Origin: Chitinophaga pinensis
GTDB taxonomy: Bacteria; Bacteroidota; Bacteroidia; Chitinophagales; Chitinophagaceae
Direction of reading: 5' to 3'
Assembly (NCBI GenBank): GCA_945872815.1
Contig: CAMCAY010000004.1
Coordinates: 1-64,000 of the forward strand
Length of the DNA stretch: 64,000 nt
Under the pieces are notes generated by a model. The model had not been told where the DNA came from. It did no database searches and saw only the letters and a list, made by a program, of their open reading frames with translations. Below are positions 39,296-48,845 of the stretch, piece after piece. Within the stretch, counting starts at the first letter, position 1, and every line of letters starts with the position of its first letter. A program made the translations under genes and the position numbers.

Positions 39296-39838
39296 ATGGG
39301 TAAGAAGAGGGTTTTCGAGATTCCGTTTGTAGGGTTAAAACCCGGTATTCATGAGTTTGTTTTTGAGCTAGATGAAAAGTTCTTTGTTGAAAAAGGTGCA
39401 CAGGATTTTCTTCATCCTAAAGTTATAGTGAACATGACACTGGAAAAAAATACCGGTTTCATAATACTGAATTTTTCAATTGGAGGCAAAGCCGAAGTGA
39501 CCTGTGACAGATGTGGAAATTCATTAAACATCAATCTTTGGGACGAATTTAAAATGCTGGTTAAGTTGGTAGAAAACCCTGAGGAGATGAATGAACAGGA
39601 AGAAGACCCCGACGTTTTTTACATATCAAGAAACGAAAGTCATCTTTCTCTTGAAGACTGGTTGTATGAATTTTCAATGCTGAGTGTACCCATGCAAAAA
39701 ATGTGCAGTCCGGAAGAAATGGGAGGTCCACAATGCAACAATGAAGTTCTTCAAAAATTGAAAGAGATGGAAGCGAAACATCAAGATAACAATTTCAATT
39801 CTTTGTGGAAAGGATTAGATAAATTTAAAGATAATTAA
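39296..39838 (+). CDS. DUF177 (YceD-like) protein
   Basis: GGKAEVTCDRCGNSLNINL; immediately upstream of rpmF. Confidence 0.9.
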   Translation: MGKKRVFEIPFVGLKPGIHEFVFELDEKFFVEKGAQDFLHPKVIVNMTLEKNTGFIILNFSIGGKAEVTCDRCGNSLNINLWDEFKMLVKLVENPEEMNEQEEDPDVFYISRNESHLSLEDWLYEFSMLSVPMQKMCSPEEMGGPQCNNEVLQKLKEMEAKHQDNNFNSLWKGLDKFKDN

Positions 39839-39869
39839 AAGTATAGTATAACAATAAAAACGTAAAGTC

Positions 39870-40064
39870 ATGCCAAATCCAAAGAGGCGCCATTCGCAAC
39901 AACGCAGTGCTAAAAGAAGAACACATTATAAAGCTACAGAGCCTACATTGAGCCAGGATGCAACAACCGGTGAAACACATGTTCGCCATCGCGCACATGT
40001 AAGCGAAGGTAAATTGTACTACAAGGGTAAATTGGTTGCTGAAAAAGCTCCTCTAAAAGCATAG
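39870..40064 (+). CDS. rpmF: 50S ribosomal protein L32
   Basis: MPNPKRRHSQQRSAKRRTHYKA...RHRAHVSEGKLYYKGK. Confidence 0.97.
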   Translation: MPNPKRRHSQQRSAKRRTHYKATEPTLSQDATTGETHVRHRAHVSEGKLYYKGKLVAEKAPLKA

Positions 40065-40148
40065 TATTCTACTAAGATTATTAATTCCAGAATCATGGAT
40101 TGATTTATTTCCGTCTTGATTTTGGAATTTTTAATTTAATATTTTCCC

Positions 40149-41099
40149 ATGATTAGAATCGGTCTGGACATGATGGGTGGCGATTTTGCCCCGTATGAAG
40201 CGGTCAAAGGTGTGCTTGCTTTTTTTGAAAGCGCACCTCAAGACACTCATTTGATATTGATTGGAGATGAACCCCAGATTGCGAAATATTTGAGTGAATA
40301 TTCTTTGTCTCCATCCCTATACTCAATCATTCATGCTTCTCAGGTGATTGAAATGCACGAGCATCCTACCAAAGCGCTTAAAGAAAAGCAAGACTCCTCC
40401 ATTGCTATCGGTTTTCATTTATTGGCAACAGAAAAAATTGATGCTTTCATCAGTGCTGGAAACACCGGCGCCATGATGGTGGGTTCTTTGTTCAGCATAA
40501 AAGCAATTCCGGGTGTGTTAAGACCAACCATTGGTGCTTACATTCCGAGAGAAGACGGAAGTTTGGGATTATTGGTTGATGTTGGTTTAAACGCAGATTG
40601 CAAAGCGGAAAATCTAAACCAATTTGCCATATTGGGTTCCTTGTTTGCTGAATACATTCTCAATATCAATAATCCAAAAGTTGGTCTTGTAAATATAGGT
40701 GAAGAAGAGGGCAAAGGAAATCTTCTTGCACAAGCCACCTATCCCCTTCTTAAAGAAAACAATCAGATTCATTTTGTCGGCAACATTGAAGGCAGAGACA
40801 TTTTGCTAAATAAAGCAGATGTAATGGTATGCGAAGGTTTTACCGGAAATGTGTTGCTAAAAATGGCTGAAAGCGTTCATGATATTGTTAAACGCAGAAA
40901 TATTGATGACGAACATTTCAACCGTTTCAATTTTGAAGCTTATGGAGGTGTTCCTGTATTGGGTGTATCTAAACCCGTTATCATTGGGCACGGCATTTCT
41001 TCTTCCGTTGCATTTAAAAACATGATAAACATTGCCTGTAAGATGATTGAAACCAAGCTTACAGAAAAAATTATTACTAGCTTCTCCACAATATCATAA
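40149..41099 (+). CDS. plsX: Phosphate acyltransferase PlsX
   Basis: MIRIGLDMMGGDFAPYEAVKG; SAGNTGAMM; GFTGNVLLKMAE; follows rpmF. Confidence 0.97.
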   Translation: MIRIGLDMMGGDFAPYEAVKGVLAFFESAPQDTHLILIGDEPQIAKYLSEYSLSPSLYSIIHASQVIEMHEHPTKALKEKQDSSIAIGFHLLATEKIDAFISAGNTGAMMVGSLFSIKAIPGVLRPTIGAYIPREDGSLGLLVDVGLNADCKAENLNQFAILGSLFAEYILNINNPKVGLVNIGEEEGKGNLLAQATYPLLKENNQIHFVGNIEGRDILLNKADVMVCEGFTGNVLLKMAESVHDIVKRRNIDDEHFNRFNFEAYGGVPVLGVSKPVIIGHGISSSVAFKNMINIACKMIETKLTEKIITSFSTIS

Positions 41100-41232
41100 T
41101 ATTTTCAAATTCCATTGTTAAATACATGTTAACTCGAAAATCGAATTTTTCGTTGTTGAGTCATTTTTGTATTTTACAGAATATATTTTCAACAAACAAT
41201 TGCTAATTAACCTTTTATTTAAACTCCAAAAA

Positions 41233-41832
41233 ATGAAAAAAAAATTCTTAGTACTTTCTGTTGTAATTACAGGAATGATTTATGTTAATTCAAGTTGCAA
41301 AAAATCCAGCACCCCTACTCCTACTCCTACTCCTACTAATCCCTGCACTAATACAAACATCGTTATAACGGAAACTGTAACGGATTACACCGCTTGTCCT
41401 TCCGTAATAATGGGATCCATCACAGTTACTGCATCAGGATCTACTGGTTTCACATACAACAAAAATGGTGGTGCATATCAAACTAGCAATATACTTTCAG
41501 GATTAACTGCAGGCACCTATACAATTGGTGTGAAAGATGCAAATGGTTGCACAAATACTAAATCTGTTACTGTAGGTGAAACAGCCGGAATTAATTTCAA
41601 AAATGTAAGAAGCATTATCAGAAATAATTGCGGTGGTAACAATTGTCATTTAAACGGGCAAATTCAGCGTGGATATAACTTTGACAATGAATGCGATATT
41701 GTAAGTTCATGGAATATGATTCAAACTACCTGTGTTACCCAACAATCTATGCCAACTTCTGGCCCTTTATCATTAGCAGACCGCCAAGCTATTACAAACT
41801 GGGTTAATGCAGGACACTTATACACTAATTAA
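41233..41832 (+). CDS. Lipoprotein with (PT)n linker, SprB-like repeat and cytochrome c-like C-terminus
   Basis: Start at MKKKFLVLS; lipobox VNSSCKK; TPTPTPTPT; SGLTAGTYTIGVKDANGCTNT; RSIIRNNCGGNNCHLNG (CX4CH) with SMPTSGPLSLADRQAITNWVNAGHL. Confidence 0.7.
   Translation: MKKKFLVLSVVITGMIYVNSSCKKSSTPTPTPTPTNPCTNTNIVITETVTDYTACPSVIMGSITVTASGSTGFTYNKNGGAYQTSNILSGLTAGTYTIGVKDANGCTNTKSVTVGETAGINFKNVRSIIRNNCGGNNCHLNGQIQRGYNFDNECDIVSSWNMIQTTCVTQQSMPTSGPLSLADRQAITNWVNAGHLYTN
41314..41337 (+). repeat. Short tandem repeat CCTACT x4
   Basis: Encodes the Pro-Thr linker; read directly. Confidence 0.9.
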
Positions 41833-41851
41833 TTAACCTCAAATTTTACAA

Positions 41852-42253
41852 GTGGACAGAAAAGAATTTCTATCATCAATTGGCTTTTCAGCCGCATCTC
41901 TTTTTGTGGCAACTTGTGTTGGTTCTTGTAAAAAAGATTCAGTAAGTGGCCCTACGGTAGATTTCACAATTGATCTGACACTATATCCAGCATTAAATAA
42001 TGCAGGTGGCTATGTTTATTTAAACGGAGTGATTATAGCTAAAACAAGTTCAGCCAATTTAATTGCTGTTGCTGCTGCATGTTCGCATGAAGGTGCGAAT
42101 GTACAGTACCAGAATAACAACAATCAATTCTATTGCCCGAGACATGGAGCAAAATTCAACACATCGGGTGCTGTAACACAAGGCCCTGCATCTACTCCAT
42201 TAAAACAATACACTGTTACGGTAAATGGCAACTCTGTTAGAATAAATGGATAA
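41852..42253 (+). CDS. Rieske (2Fe-2S) domain lipoprotein, GTG start
   Basis: CSHEGANVQYQNNNNQFYCPRHGAKFNTSGAVTQGPASTPLKQY. Confidence 0.92.
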   Translation: MDRKEFLSSIGFSAASLFVATCVGSCKKDSVSGPTVDFTIDLTLYPALNNAGGYVYLNGVIIAKTSSANLIAVAAACSHEGANVQYQNNNNQFYCPRHGAKFNTSGAVTQGPASTPLKQYTVTVNGNSVRING

Positions 42254-42274
42254 AACAGAAATAAAACAATTTTT

Positions 42275-42301
42275 AAAAGCTCTTCAATTTGGAGAGCTTT
42301 T
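42275..42301 (+). terminator. Hairpin AAAAGCTCT...AGAGCTTTT after the Rieske gene
   Basis: Inverted repeat followed by a T-run. Confidence 0.7.
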
Positions 42302-42405
42302 TTATTTTGTCATCAATTTGTCATATTTGATGACAATGGATAAAACGTGACAGTTTCATGATCGTTTATTTGATAATTAGGTGCAAATTTGCGCCTCGAT
42401 TATCC

Positions 42406-44529
42406 ATGACAAAGACATTTTCAATTATACTATTTAGTTTTTTATCATCCAATCTTTTTGCTCAAAAAGACAGTTCTGGTGAAATTAAAATCCTGAATGA
42501 AATTGTCGTTACTTCAACAAGAACAGAAAATAAATTGGGCAATGTTGCTGTTCCTGTCTCTGTAATCAACAAAAAAACAATCAATCAAGCCGGTTCTCTA
42601 CGTTTAAAAGATATATTGCAAGAACAAGCAGGATTAAATCTAACCAATGGCTTTGGTGCAGGAATTCAAATGCAGGGATTAAGCCCTGACTATACATTGC
42701 TGCTGCTGAATGGAGAACCCTTGGTGGGCAGAACTGCAGGAGTGCTTGATATCAACAGAATTGGCATCAGCAATATCAAAAAAATTGAAATCGTCAAAGG
42801 ACCATCATCCAGTTTGTATGGCTCAGAAGCGATGGCAGGGGTTGTAAATATCATTACGGAAGATTCTTATAAAAAATCATTAGAAACCAATATTAGATAT
42901 GGATTTGGAAATCCTGACAAAGGATGGATTGCTCCTACAGACAAAGAAGTATTTAAAAATGTGGATTTCAATTTTAACGGAAGTACTGTTTACAAAAAAA
43001 CTTCCCTTCGATTCTCAAGTAATTCATTTTACATTGACGGTATCAGCTATAGACCCTATTCTACTTTAAGAGTTCCTCAGCCAATTTGGCGATTGACCAA
43101 TCAATTTCACTTGAATCATAGTTTTTCATCAAAAACAAATCTGAATTTAACTGTCAGGCATGGTTATGATTACATCAAACAGGAATTATCAGTAGGGAAT
43201 TTAGGAAGCATCAGTAATTCTTATGGAAGAGAAGCAAATAGTGATTTAAATATTAACCCAACCCTATCTCACAATTTCAACAACAAAATAAAATCAACGC
43301 TTCGTTTATACAAAACACAATACAATGGCTCTCAAAAACTATCCTTTACAGATAAGCCGGATAGTATTTATGATGACGAATTCAGACAAAATTTTTTAAG
43401 AGCAGAGAATCAAACTGATTTCAACTGGAAAAAAAACAGATTAGCTATTGGTGCAGGCTATAGTGCAGATGAAGCCAACTCAACCAGATATGACAATGTT
43501 AAAAACAAAAAAAACAACACCATCATTTCCGCTTTTATACAAAATGAATGGATGCCATTTGATAAGATGACCATTATCGCAGGCATGAGGTATGATCACA
43601 ACAAATTATTTGCAGCAGCCTTTAGTCCAAAATTAGCAGCAAGGTATAGCATCAATAAAAAAATAAGTTTCAATGCCTCTATTGGTCGTGGATTTAAAGC
43701 TCCTGATTTCAGACAGTTGTATTTAAATTTCACTAACAATGCAGCTGGCGGCTACTCTGTTTTTGGATCAATAGATGCAGTTAAAATCATCAACCAAATA
43801 CAGTCTCTTGGTCAAATCAGTGAAATAAAAGATGACTTCTATAAATTAACTGCATTAACACCTGAATATTCTACAGGAATCAATATTGGCAGTACCATAG
43901 CAATAACAAAAAAAATGTTATTCAATTTTAATTTTTTTAGAAATGACATTGAAGCATTGATAGATGTAAGACAAGTTGCCACTAAAGCAAATGGTGCTCA
44001 AATATTCAGCTACATCAACATCAAAAATGCTTACACAAAAGGAGGAGAAGCTGAATTAAACTGGCAATTAACCAAACAATTGAAAGTATCATCCGGGTAT
44101 CAGTATCTATTGACTGCTGACAAAGACGATATAAAGAATATTAATTCTAAAAAAGTATATACAAGAAACAATGACGGAATCAGCCGATTACTTGTAAAGA
44201 GTGAATACGTTGGATTGCCTAACAGAAGCAAGCACATGGCAAACATAAAACTCAGTTATGAAAACAAACATGATTTTTTTGCAACAGCAAGACTCATGTA
44301 TAAATCCAAATGGTATGTATCAGATAAGGACGGAAATGGACTAATCAACACCAATGATGAGGCAGCCAATAGTTATACGCTAATCAATTTATCAGCAGGA
44401 AAGAAAATAAATAAACTCATCTCAATGAATATAGGCATGGATAATATGCTCAATTACCAGGACGCAACTTATCTACCAAATCTTCAGGGAAGAATGATAT
44501 ATGTTACAGCAAATTTTAAACTTAAATAA
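42406..44529 (+). CDS. TonB-dependent outer membrane receptor (start trimmed to MTKTFSIILF)
   Basis: IVVTSTRTENKLGNVAVPVSVINKKTI plug; VEIVKGPSSSLYGSEAMAGVVNIIT-like motif; C-terminal beta-barrel. Confidence 0.92.
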   Translation: MTKTFSIILFSFLSSNLFAQKDSSGEIKILNEIVVTSTRTENKLGNVAVPVSVINKKTINQAGSLRLKDILQEQAGLNLTNGFGAGIQMQGLSPDYTLLLLNGEPLVGRTAGVLDINRIGISNIKKIEIVKGPSSSLYGSEAMAGVVNIITEDSYKKSLETNIRYGFGNPDKGWIAPTDKEVFKNVDFNFNGSTVYKKTSLRFSSNSFYIDGISYRPYSTLRVPQPIWRLTNQFHLNHSFSSKTNLNLTVRHGYDYIKQELSVGNLGSISNSYGREANSDLNINPTLSHNFNNKIKSTLRLYKTQYNGSQKLSFTDKPDSIYDDEFRQNFLRAENQTDFNWKKNRLAIGAGYSADEANSTRYDNVKNKKNNTIISAFIQNEWMPFDKMTIIAGMRYDHNKLFAAAFSPKLAARYSINKKISFNASIGRGFKAPDFRQLYLNFTNNAAGGYSVFGSIDAVKIINQIQSLGQISEIKDDFYKLTALTPEYSTGINIGSTIAITKKMLFNFNFFRNDIEALIDVRQVATKANGAQIFSYINIKNAYTKGGEAELNWQLTKQLKVSSGYQYLLTADKDDIKNINSKKVYTRNNDGISRLLVKSEYVGLPNRSKHMANIKLSYENKHDFFATARLMYKSKWYVSDKDGNGLINTNDEAANSYTLINLSAGKKINKLISMNIGMDNMLNYQDATYLPNLQGRMIYVTANFKLK

Positions 44530-44539
44530 AACAACCAAC

Positions 44540-45208
44540 ATGAAAAAAAAAATCATCACTTTAGTGGCAGTGTCCGCCATTCTATTCAGCGCTTGTAAAA
44601 AAGATTCAAATATTATAACACCTGCAGGTCCCGGCGTAAATGATTACAGCGTTACTGTAAACGGAAAAATCGTAACAGTTAGAAATCTTGATGCTGACAC
44701 TATCATTGGTATGGGTGGGCAAGGGCCTTATGGAGCAGGTAAGTATAGTTTCTTTAGTCTTGCATCTAACTCCAGGGTCAGCAATTCGGATTCTGCTACC
44801 TCTAATTGGGACTTAGCGTTTGGAGGAACAACCATTCGAGTAAATTGTGGAACGAGCGGACCTGGTAATGGAGGAGCATATGTATATACAGGTTTATTTG
44901 ATGACCTAACATCTGTTTCTGCAGATTCTACTTTCAAAACAGATAACGCTCCCGCTTATGCCATCACAAAGGGTTCAGGAAAAGGATGGTACAGTTATGA
45001 TGGACCAAATAATATAGTAACAGCGACACCTGGAAGAACATTGGTAATCAAAACAGCCAATGGAAAATATGCTAAAGTCGAGATTTTAAATTATTATAAA
45101 GGCGGTACAACCCCATCTATTTCAGCTTCGGATAGCATTAAAACTTATGATTCTCGTTATTATACATTCCGTTATACTTACCAAGCAGATGGTTCCACTA
45201 CATTTTAA
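44540..45208 (+). CDS. HmuY-family heme-binding lipoprotein
   Basis: Lipobox LFSACKK; SNWDLAFGGTTIRVNCGTSGPGNGGAYV; C-terminal YTFRYTYQADGS; follows the TonB receptor. Confidence 0.85.
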   Translation: MKKKIITLVAVSAILFSACKKDSNIITPAGPGVNDYSVTVNGKIVTVRNLDADTIIGMGGQGPYGAGKYSFFSLASNSRVSNSDSATSNWDLAFGGTTIRVNCGTSGPGNGGAYVYTGLFDDLTSVSADSTFKTDNAPAYAITKGSGKGWYSYDGPNNIVTATPGRTLVIKTANGKYAKVEILNYYKGGTTPSISASDSIKTYDSRYYTFRYTYQADGSTTF

Positions 45209-45227
45209 TATTATTTGATACTAATCA

Positions 45228-45257
45228 CAAAAGTCATCCCTAATCGGATGACTTTTG
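45228..45257. terminator. Hairpin CAAAAGTCATCC...GGATGACTTTTG
   Basis: 12-bp stem between convergent genes. Confidence 0.8.
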
Positions 45258-45281
45258 TTTTAATAAGATATAGTTTTAACT

Positions 45282-46094
45282 TTAAACTGACACATTAAAA
45301 TCTCTCAATGCATCGTTCAGACTTGTTTTTAAGTCAGTACTAGATTTTCTTTTTCCAATAATCAGTGCACAACTGACATTATATTCTCCTGCAGGAAATT
45401 TCTTAAGGTAACTACCGGGGATGACTACACTACGAGCGGGGACAACGCCTTTCATCTCAATGGGTGATGATCCACTGACATCAATTATTTTAGTAGACTG
45501 AGTTAATACAACGTTGGCTCCCAACACAGCTTCCTTCTCCACTCTAACACCTTCAACAACAATACATCTACTACCAATAAAGCAACCATCTTCAATAATA
45601 ACCGGACTAGCCTGTAATGGCTCTAACACACCGCCAATACCAACTCCACCACTTAAATGTACATTCTTTCCTATTTGCGCACAACTGCCAACTGTTGCCC
45701 ATGTGTCTACCATGGTACCTTCATCAATATAAGCGCCGATATTAACATAAGAAGGCATCAGTACTACATTCTTAGAGATAAAAGCACCATAGCGAGCTAC
45801 CGCATGTGGTACAGCCCGCACACCCAAGGATGCGTAATTGGATTTCAATTTCATTTTATCATAAAACTCAAATGGTGGAAGTGAATGAGTCTCCATAGGC
45901 TGTATAGCAAAATACATGAGTATAGCCTGTTTTACCCATTCGTTAACCTGCCAAATTTCATTTACAGGCTCCGCAGTGCGCAACAAACCCTTATCAACTT
46001 TTTCTATTACAGCCCTAACAGCATCAGCATACTTTTCTTCTTTTAATAACGCCCTATTTTCCCAAGATTCAGCTATTAATGATTTCAATTCCAT
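45282..46094 (-). CDS. dapD: 2,3,4,5-tetrahydropyridine-2,6-dicarboxylate N-succinyltransferase
   Basis: RAVPHAVARYGAFISKNVVLMPSYVNIGAYIDEGTMVDTWATVGSCAQIG. Confidence 0.96.
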   Translation of the reverse strand: MELKSLIAESWENRALLKEEKYADAVRAVIEKVDKGLLRTAEPVNEIWQVNEWVKQAILMYFAIQPMETHSLPPFEFYDKMKLKSNYASLGVRAVPHAVARYGAFISKNVVLMPSYVNIGAYIDEGTMVDTWATVGSCAQIGKNVHLSGGVGIGGVLEPLQASPVIIEDGCFIGSRCIVVEGVRVEKEAVLGANVVLTQSTKIIDVSGSSPIEMKGVVPARSVVIPGSYLKKFPAGEYNVSCALIIGKRKSSTDLKTSLNDALRDFNVSV

Positions 46095-46187
46095 AAAATA
46101 ATTTTTGCGAACATACTTATCTTATCGGAAAATTTAAAACATAATTTCAATAGATTGGATTTATATTTGTTAGTATAAAATCTTGCA

Positions 46188-47336
46188 ATGAAAATTGCCT
46201 TTGACGCCAAAAGGATTTATCAAAACAGAACAGGCTTGGGCAACTATAGTCGAACCCTGGTAGATTCATTGTGCACCAACTTTCCTGATAACGAATATTA
46301 TTTGTATGCTCCCAAAGTGACAAGCTTATTCAATGAGTCGCTGTATAAAAATCTACAAACAAAGACTCCAACAGCATTTCCTGAAAAATACTTCAAATCG
46401 TTGTGGAGAAGCAGCTGGGTAAAAAAAGACCTGATTAAAGACAATATTGACATTTTCCATGGGTTAAGCCACGAGATTCCTTTTGGCATTGAACATACCA
46501 ATATAAAATCTGTTGCCACCATTCATGATTTGATTTTCGAGAGATATCCTGAACAATACAATTCAATTGACATAAGTATCTACAGAAGAAAATTCAAAAA
46601 TGCATGCAAGAATTCAAACGTCATTATTGCAATCAGCGAACAAACGAAAAATGACATCATCGAATTTTACAACATTGAAGAAAGCAAGATAAAAGTGTGC
46701 TATCAAAGTTGTGATACATCCTTTTACAAAGAAGTAAGTTCTGATGATAAAAATGCGATTCAATTAAAATATAATTTACCGGAAAAGTATTTTTTGTACG
46801 TCGGATCAGTAATTGAACGAAAGAATTTATTAGGCATTTGCAAAGCAATACAAATAAACTCTGACAAATCACTTCCTCCATTAGTAGTCATTGGATCTGG
46901 AAAAAAATATCTTCAAACTGTAAAAGACTTTGTCGAAAAAAACAATCTTGAAAAAAAAATAATTTTCCTCTCTGAAGAAATGAATAATGGCAAACCTATA
47001 CCTTTTATTGATTTTCCGGCAATTTATCAGTCTGCTACTGCAATGATTTACCCTTCCATATTTGAAGGCTTCGGCATTCCTATCCTGGAATCTTTAGCAA
47101 GCAAATTACCAGTCATAACTTCCAATATTTCTTGCATGCCCGAAGTTGGTGGGGACGCTGCTATTTATGTAAATCCTTTTAATCCTGAAGAAATTGCCCA
47201 TGCAATGGCTACTGTTATTTCGAATGACAATGAATTATTAATAAAAAAAGGAATTGAGCAAGCTGCAAAATTTACAAATGAACATTGCGCCAACGCAGTT
47301 ATGGATGTTTATAAAAATGTAAGAAATGATGATTGA
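46188..47336 (+). CDS. Glycosyltransferase family 4-type (GT-B)
   Basis: MKIAFDAKRIYQNRTGLGNYSRTL; IYPSIFEGFGIPILESLASKLPVITSNISCMPEVGGDAA. Confidence 0.94.
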   Translation: MKIAFDAKRIYQNRTGLGNYSRTLVDSLCTNFPDNEYYLYAPKVTSLFNESLYKNLQTKTPTAFPEKYFKSLWRSSWVKKDLIKDNIDIFHGLSHEIPFGIEHTNIKSVATIHDLIFERYPEQYNSIDISIYRRKFKNACKNSNVIIAISEQTKNDIIEFYNIEESKIKVCYQSCDTSFYKEVSSDDKNAIQLKYNLPEKYFLYVGSVIERKNLLGICKAIQINSDKSLPPLVVIGSGKKYLQTVKDFVEKNNLEKKIIFLSEEMNNGKPIPFIDFPAIYQSATAMIYPSIFEGFGIPILESLASKLPVITSNISCMPEVGGDAAIYVNPFNPEEIAHAMATVISNDNELLIKKGIEQAAKFTNEHCANAVMDVYKNVRNDD

Positions 47337-47895
47337 TGATGACATACAAGCTTGTATAAAAGTAATGAATAAAGGAGGATTGATTCTTTATCCTACAGAT
47401 ACCGTATGGGGTATTGGTTGCGATGCCACTAATGAAGAGGCAGTTGCAAAAATATATCAACTTAAAAAAAGAGAAGAAAGCAAAAGCATGATTATTCTTG
47501 TGGCAAATGAAGAAGATATTTTAAATTATTGCGATGACGCCGGTCCACTTATATTTGATTATATAAAAGGAATTCAAAAGCCAGTAACAGTTATTTATAA
47601 AAAAGCAAAAAATCTTGCAAAAAACATAATCAATCAAGACGGCAGTATCGCCATAAGAATTGCAAAAGACAATTTCTGTCAAAAGCTGATTGGTTCGTTC
47701 GGAAAACCTATAGTATCTACCTCTTCTAATATTTCCGGCTATCCTACACCGGCTTTATTTTGTGATATAGATTTTGAAATAAAAAAGGGGGTTGACTATA
47801 TAGTACAATACAGACAAGATGATCTAACACCCGCCAATCCAAGTTCCATCATCAGCATCAACGATGATGGGACGATACAAATTATCAGAAAATAA
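47326..47895 (+). CDS. L-threonylcarbamoyladenylate synthase (Sua5/YciO/TsaC)
   Basis: GGLILYPTDTVWGIGCDATNEEAVAKIYQLKKREESK; SIAIRI; STSSNISG. Confidence 0.94.
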   Translation: MMIDDDIQACIKVMNKGGLILYPTDTVWGIGCDATNEEAVAKIYQLKKREESKSMIILVANEEDILNYCDDAGPLIFDYIKGIQKPVTVIYKKAKNLAKNIINQDGSIAIRIAKDNFCQKLIGSFGKPIVSTSSNISGYPTPALFCDIDFEIKKGVDYIVQYRQDDLTPANPSSIISINDDGTIQIIRK

Positions 47896-48480
47896 TTAAA
47901 ATAATTTCAAAGCAACTCCGATGTGCAGTGACTGACTTTTCCATTTATCTGAAGAAATTGCATCATTGATATTATTCAATCCTACCTGATACCTGCCATA
48001 AACATATAAACTGGAAAGCTTTATCTGAACTCCTCCCACCATTGCTATGTCACCTGACTTGATTGCGTCCTTAGCCTGATCTTTCACTGATAAATTACTT
48101 TTAGATAGAATTCCAAAACGAGGACCTGCCTGCAGAGCAAATTTTTTCGAAAGATTTATATTCAATAAAATAGGCAAATTGAGATACCCAAACTTGATTT
48201 TTGAAATATCGATTGATTGATAAGTTTGAGAAAAGTTATTGGCAGTATCAAAATTCACTTCACTGTAATACAGCTCGGGCTGAATAGCAAATGTAGAAGA
48301 CAATTTAAATTGAACAAAACCTCCAAAATGATATCCAAATGCAAATTTGCTATTGAAATTATTGCCATCAATTTTTTGGATATCAGTTCCCCCTTTTGCT
48401 CCAATATGTAGCCCTTGAGAAAATGCTACAGTTGAAAGGAAAATAAAAGCGAAAAAGCAGCATAAATATTTTTTAAGCAT
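47896..48480 (-). CDS. Outer membrane beta-barrel protein (PorT-like)
   Basis: Signal peptide; GLHIGAKGGTDIQKIDG...GYHFGGFVQFKLSSTFAIQPELYYSE; FALQAGPRFGIL. Confidence 0.88.
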   Translation of the reverse strand: MLKKYLCCFFAFIFLSTVAFSQGLHIGAKGGTDIQKIDGNNFNSKFAFGYHFGGFVQFKLSSTFAIQPELYYSEVNFDTANNFSQTYQSIDISKIKFGYLNLPILLNINLSKKFALQAGPRFGILSKSNLSVKDQAKDAIKSGDIAMVGGVQIKLSSLYVYGRYQVGLNNINDAISSDKWKSQSLHIGVALKLF

Positions 48481-48659
48481 ATAATTGTTTTAAAAGTGAA
48501 CAAATTAATTATTAATCAATAAACAATGTAATGATAAATTGATAATTACACAAGTGTATTTCTTTGTATAAACCTCTAAATTCACTGATTTTCAGTAGTT
48601 TGTAGAAACTATAACAATAAAATTCAGCTTTTCAAAAAAATAACTTACCTTTGCAAAGA

Positions 48660-48845
48660 ATTATTAAAACTGAGAATTACATGACATGCTCAGTTGCTGT
48701 TGAAAGCAGGTATTAAGTTAAACTTTTCTCTCCGAGATTTTTTCTCTCCAACGGCCCGAAGCATTACATGTGACCATCAAAAATCATTTTTGGACCACAT
48801 GCTTGTTGCTATAGCAATAAGGGGTCTTTACATTAAAACAAAACA
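48660..48845 (+). promoter_or_regulatory. Structured ~185-nt 5' leader of a DEAD-box helicase gene
   Basis: TACCTTTG (-7-like) near 48645; hairpin AACTGAG...CTCAGTT; ATGTGACCA..CAAAAATCATTTTTG..CCACAT; palindrome TTGCTATAGCAA. Confidence 0.45.
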
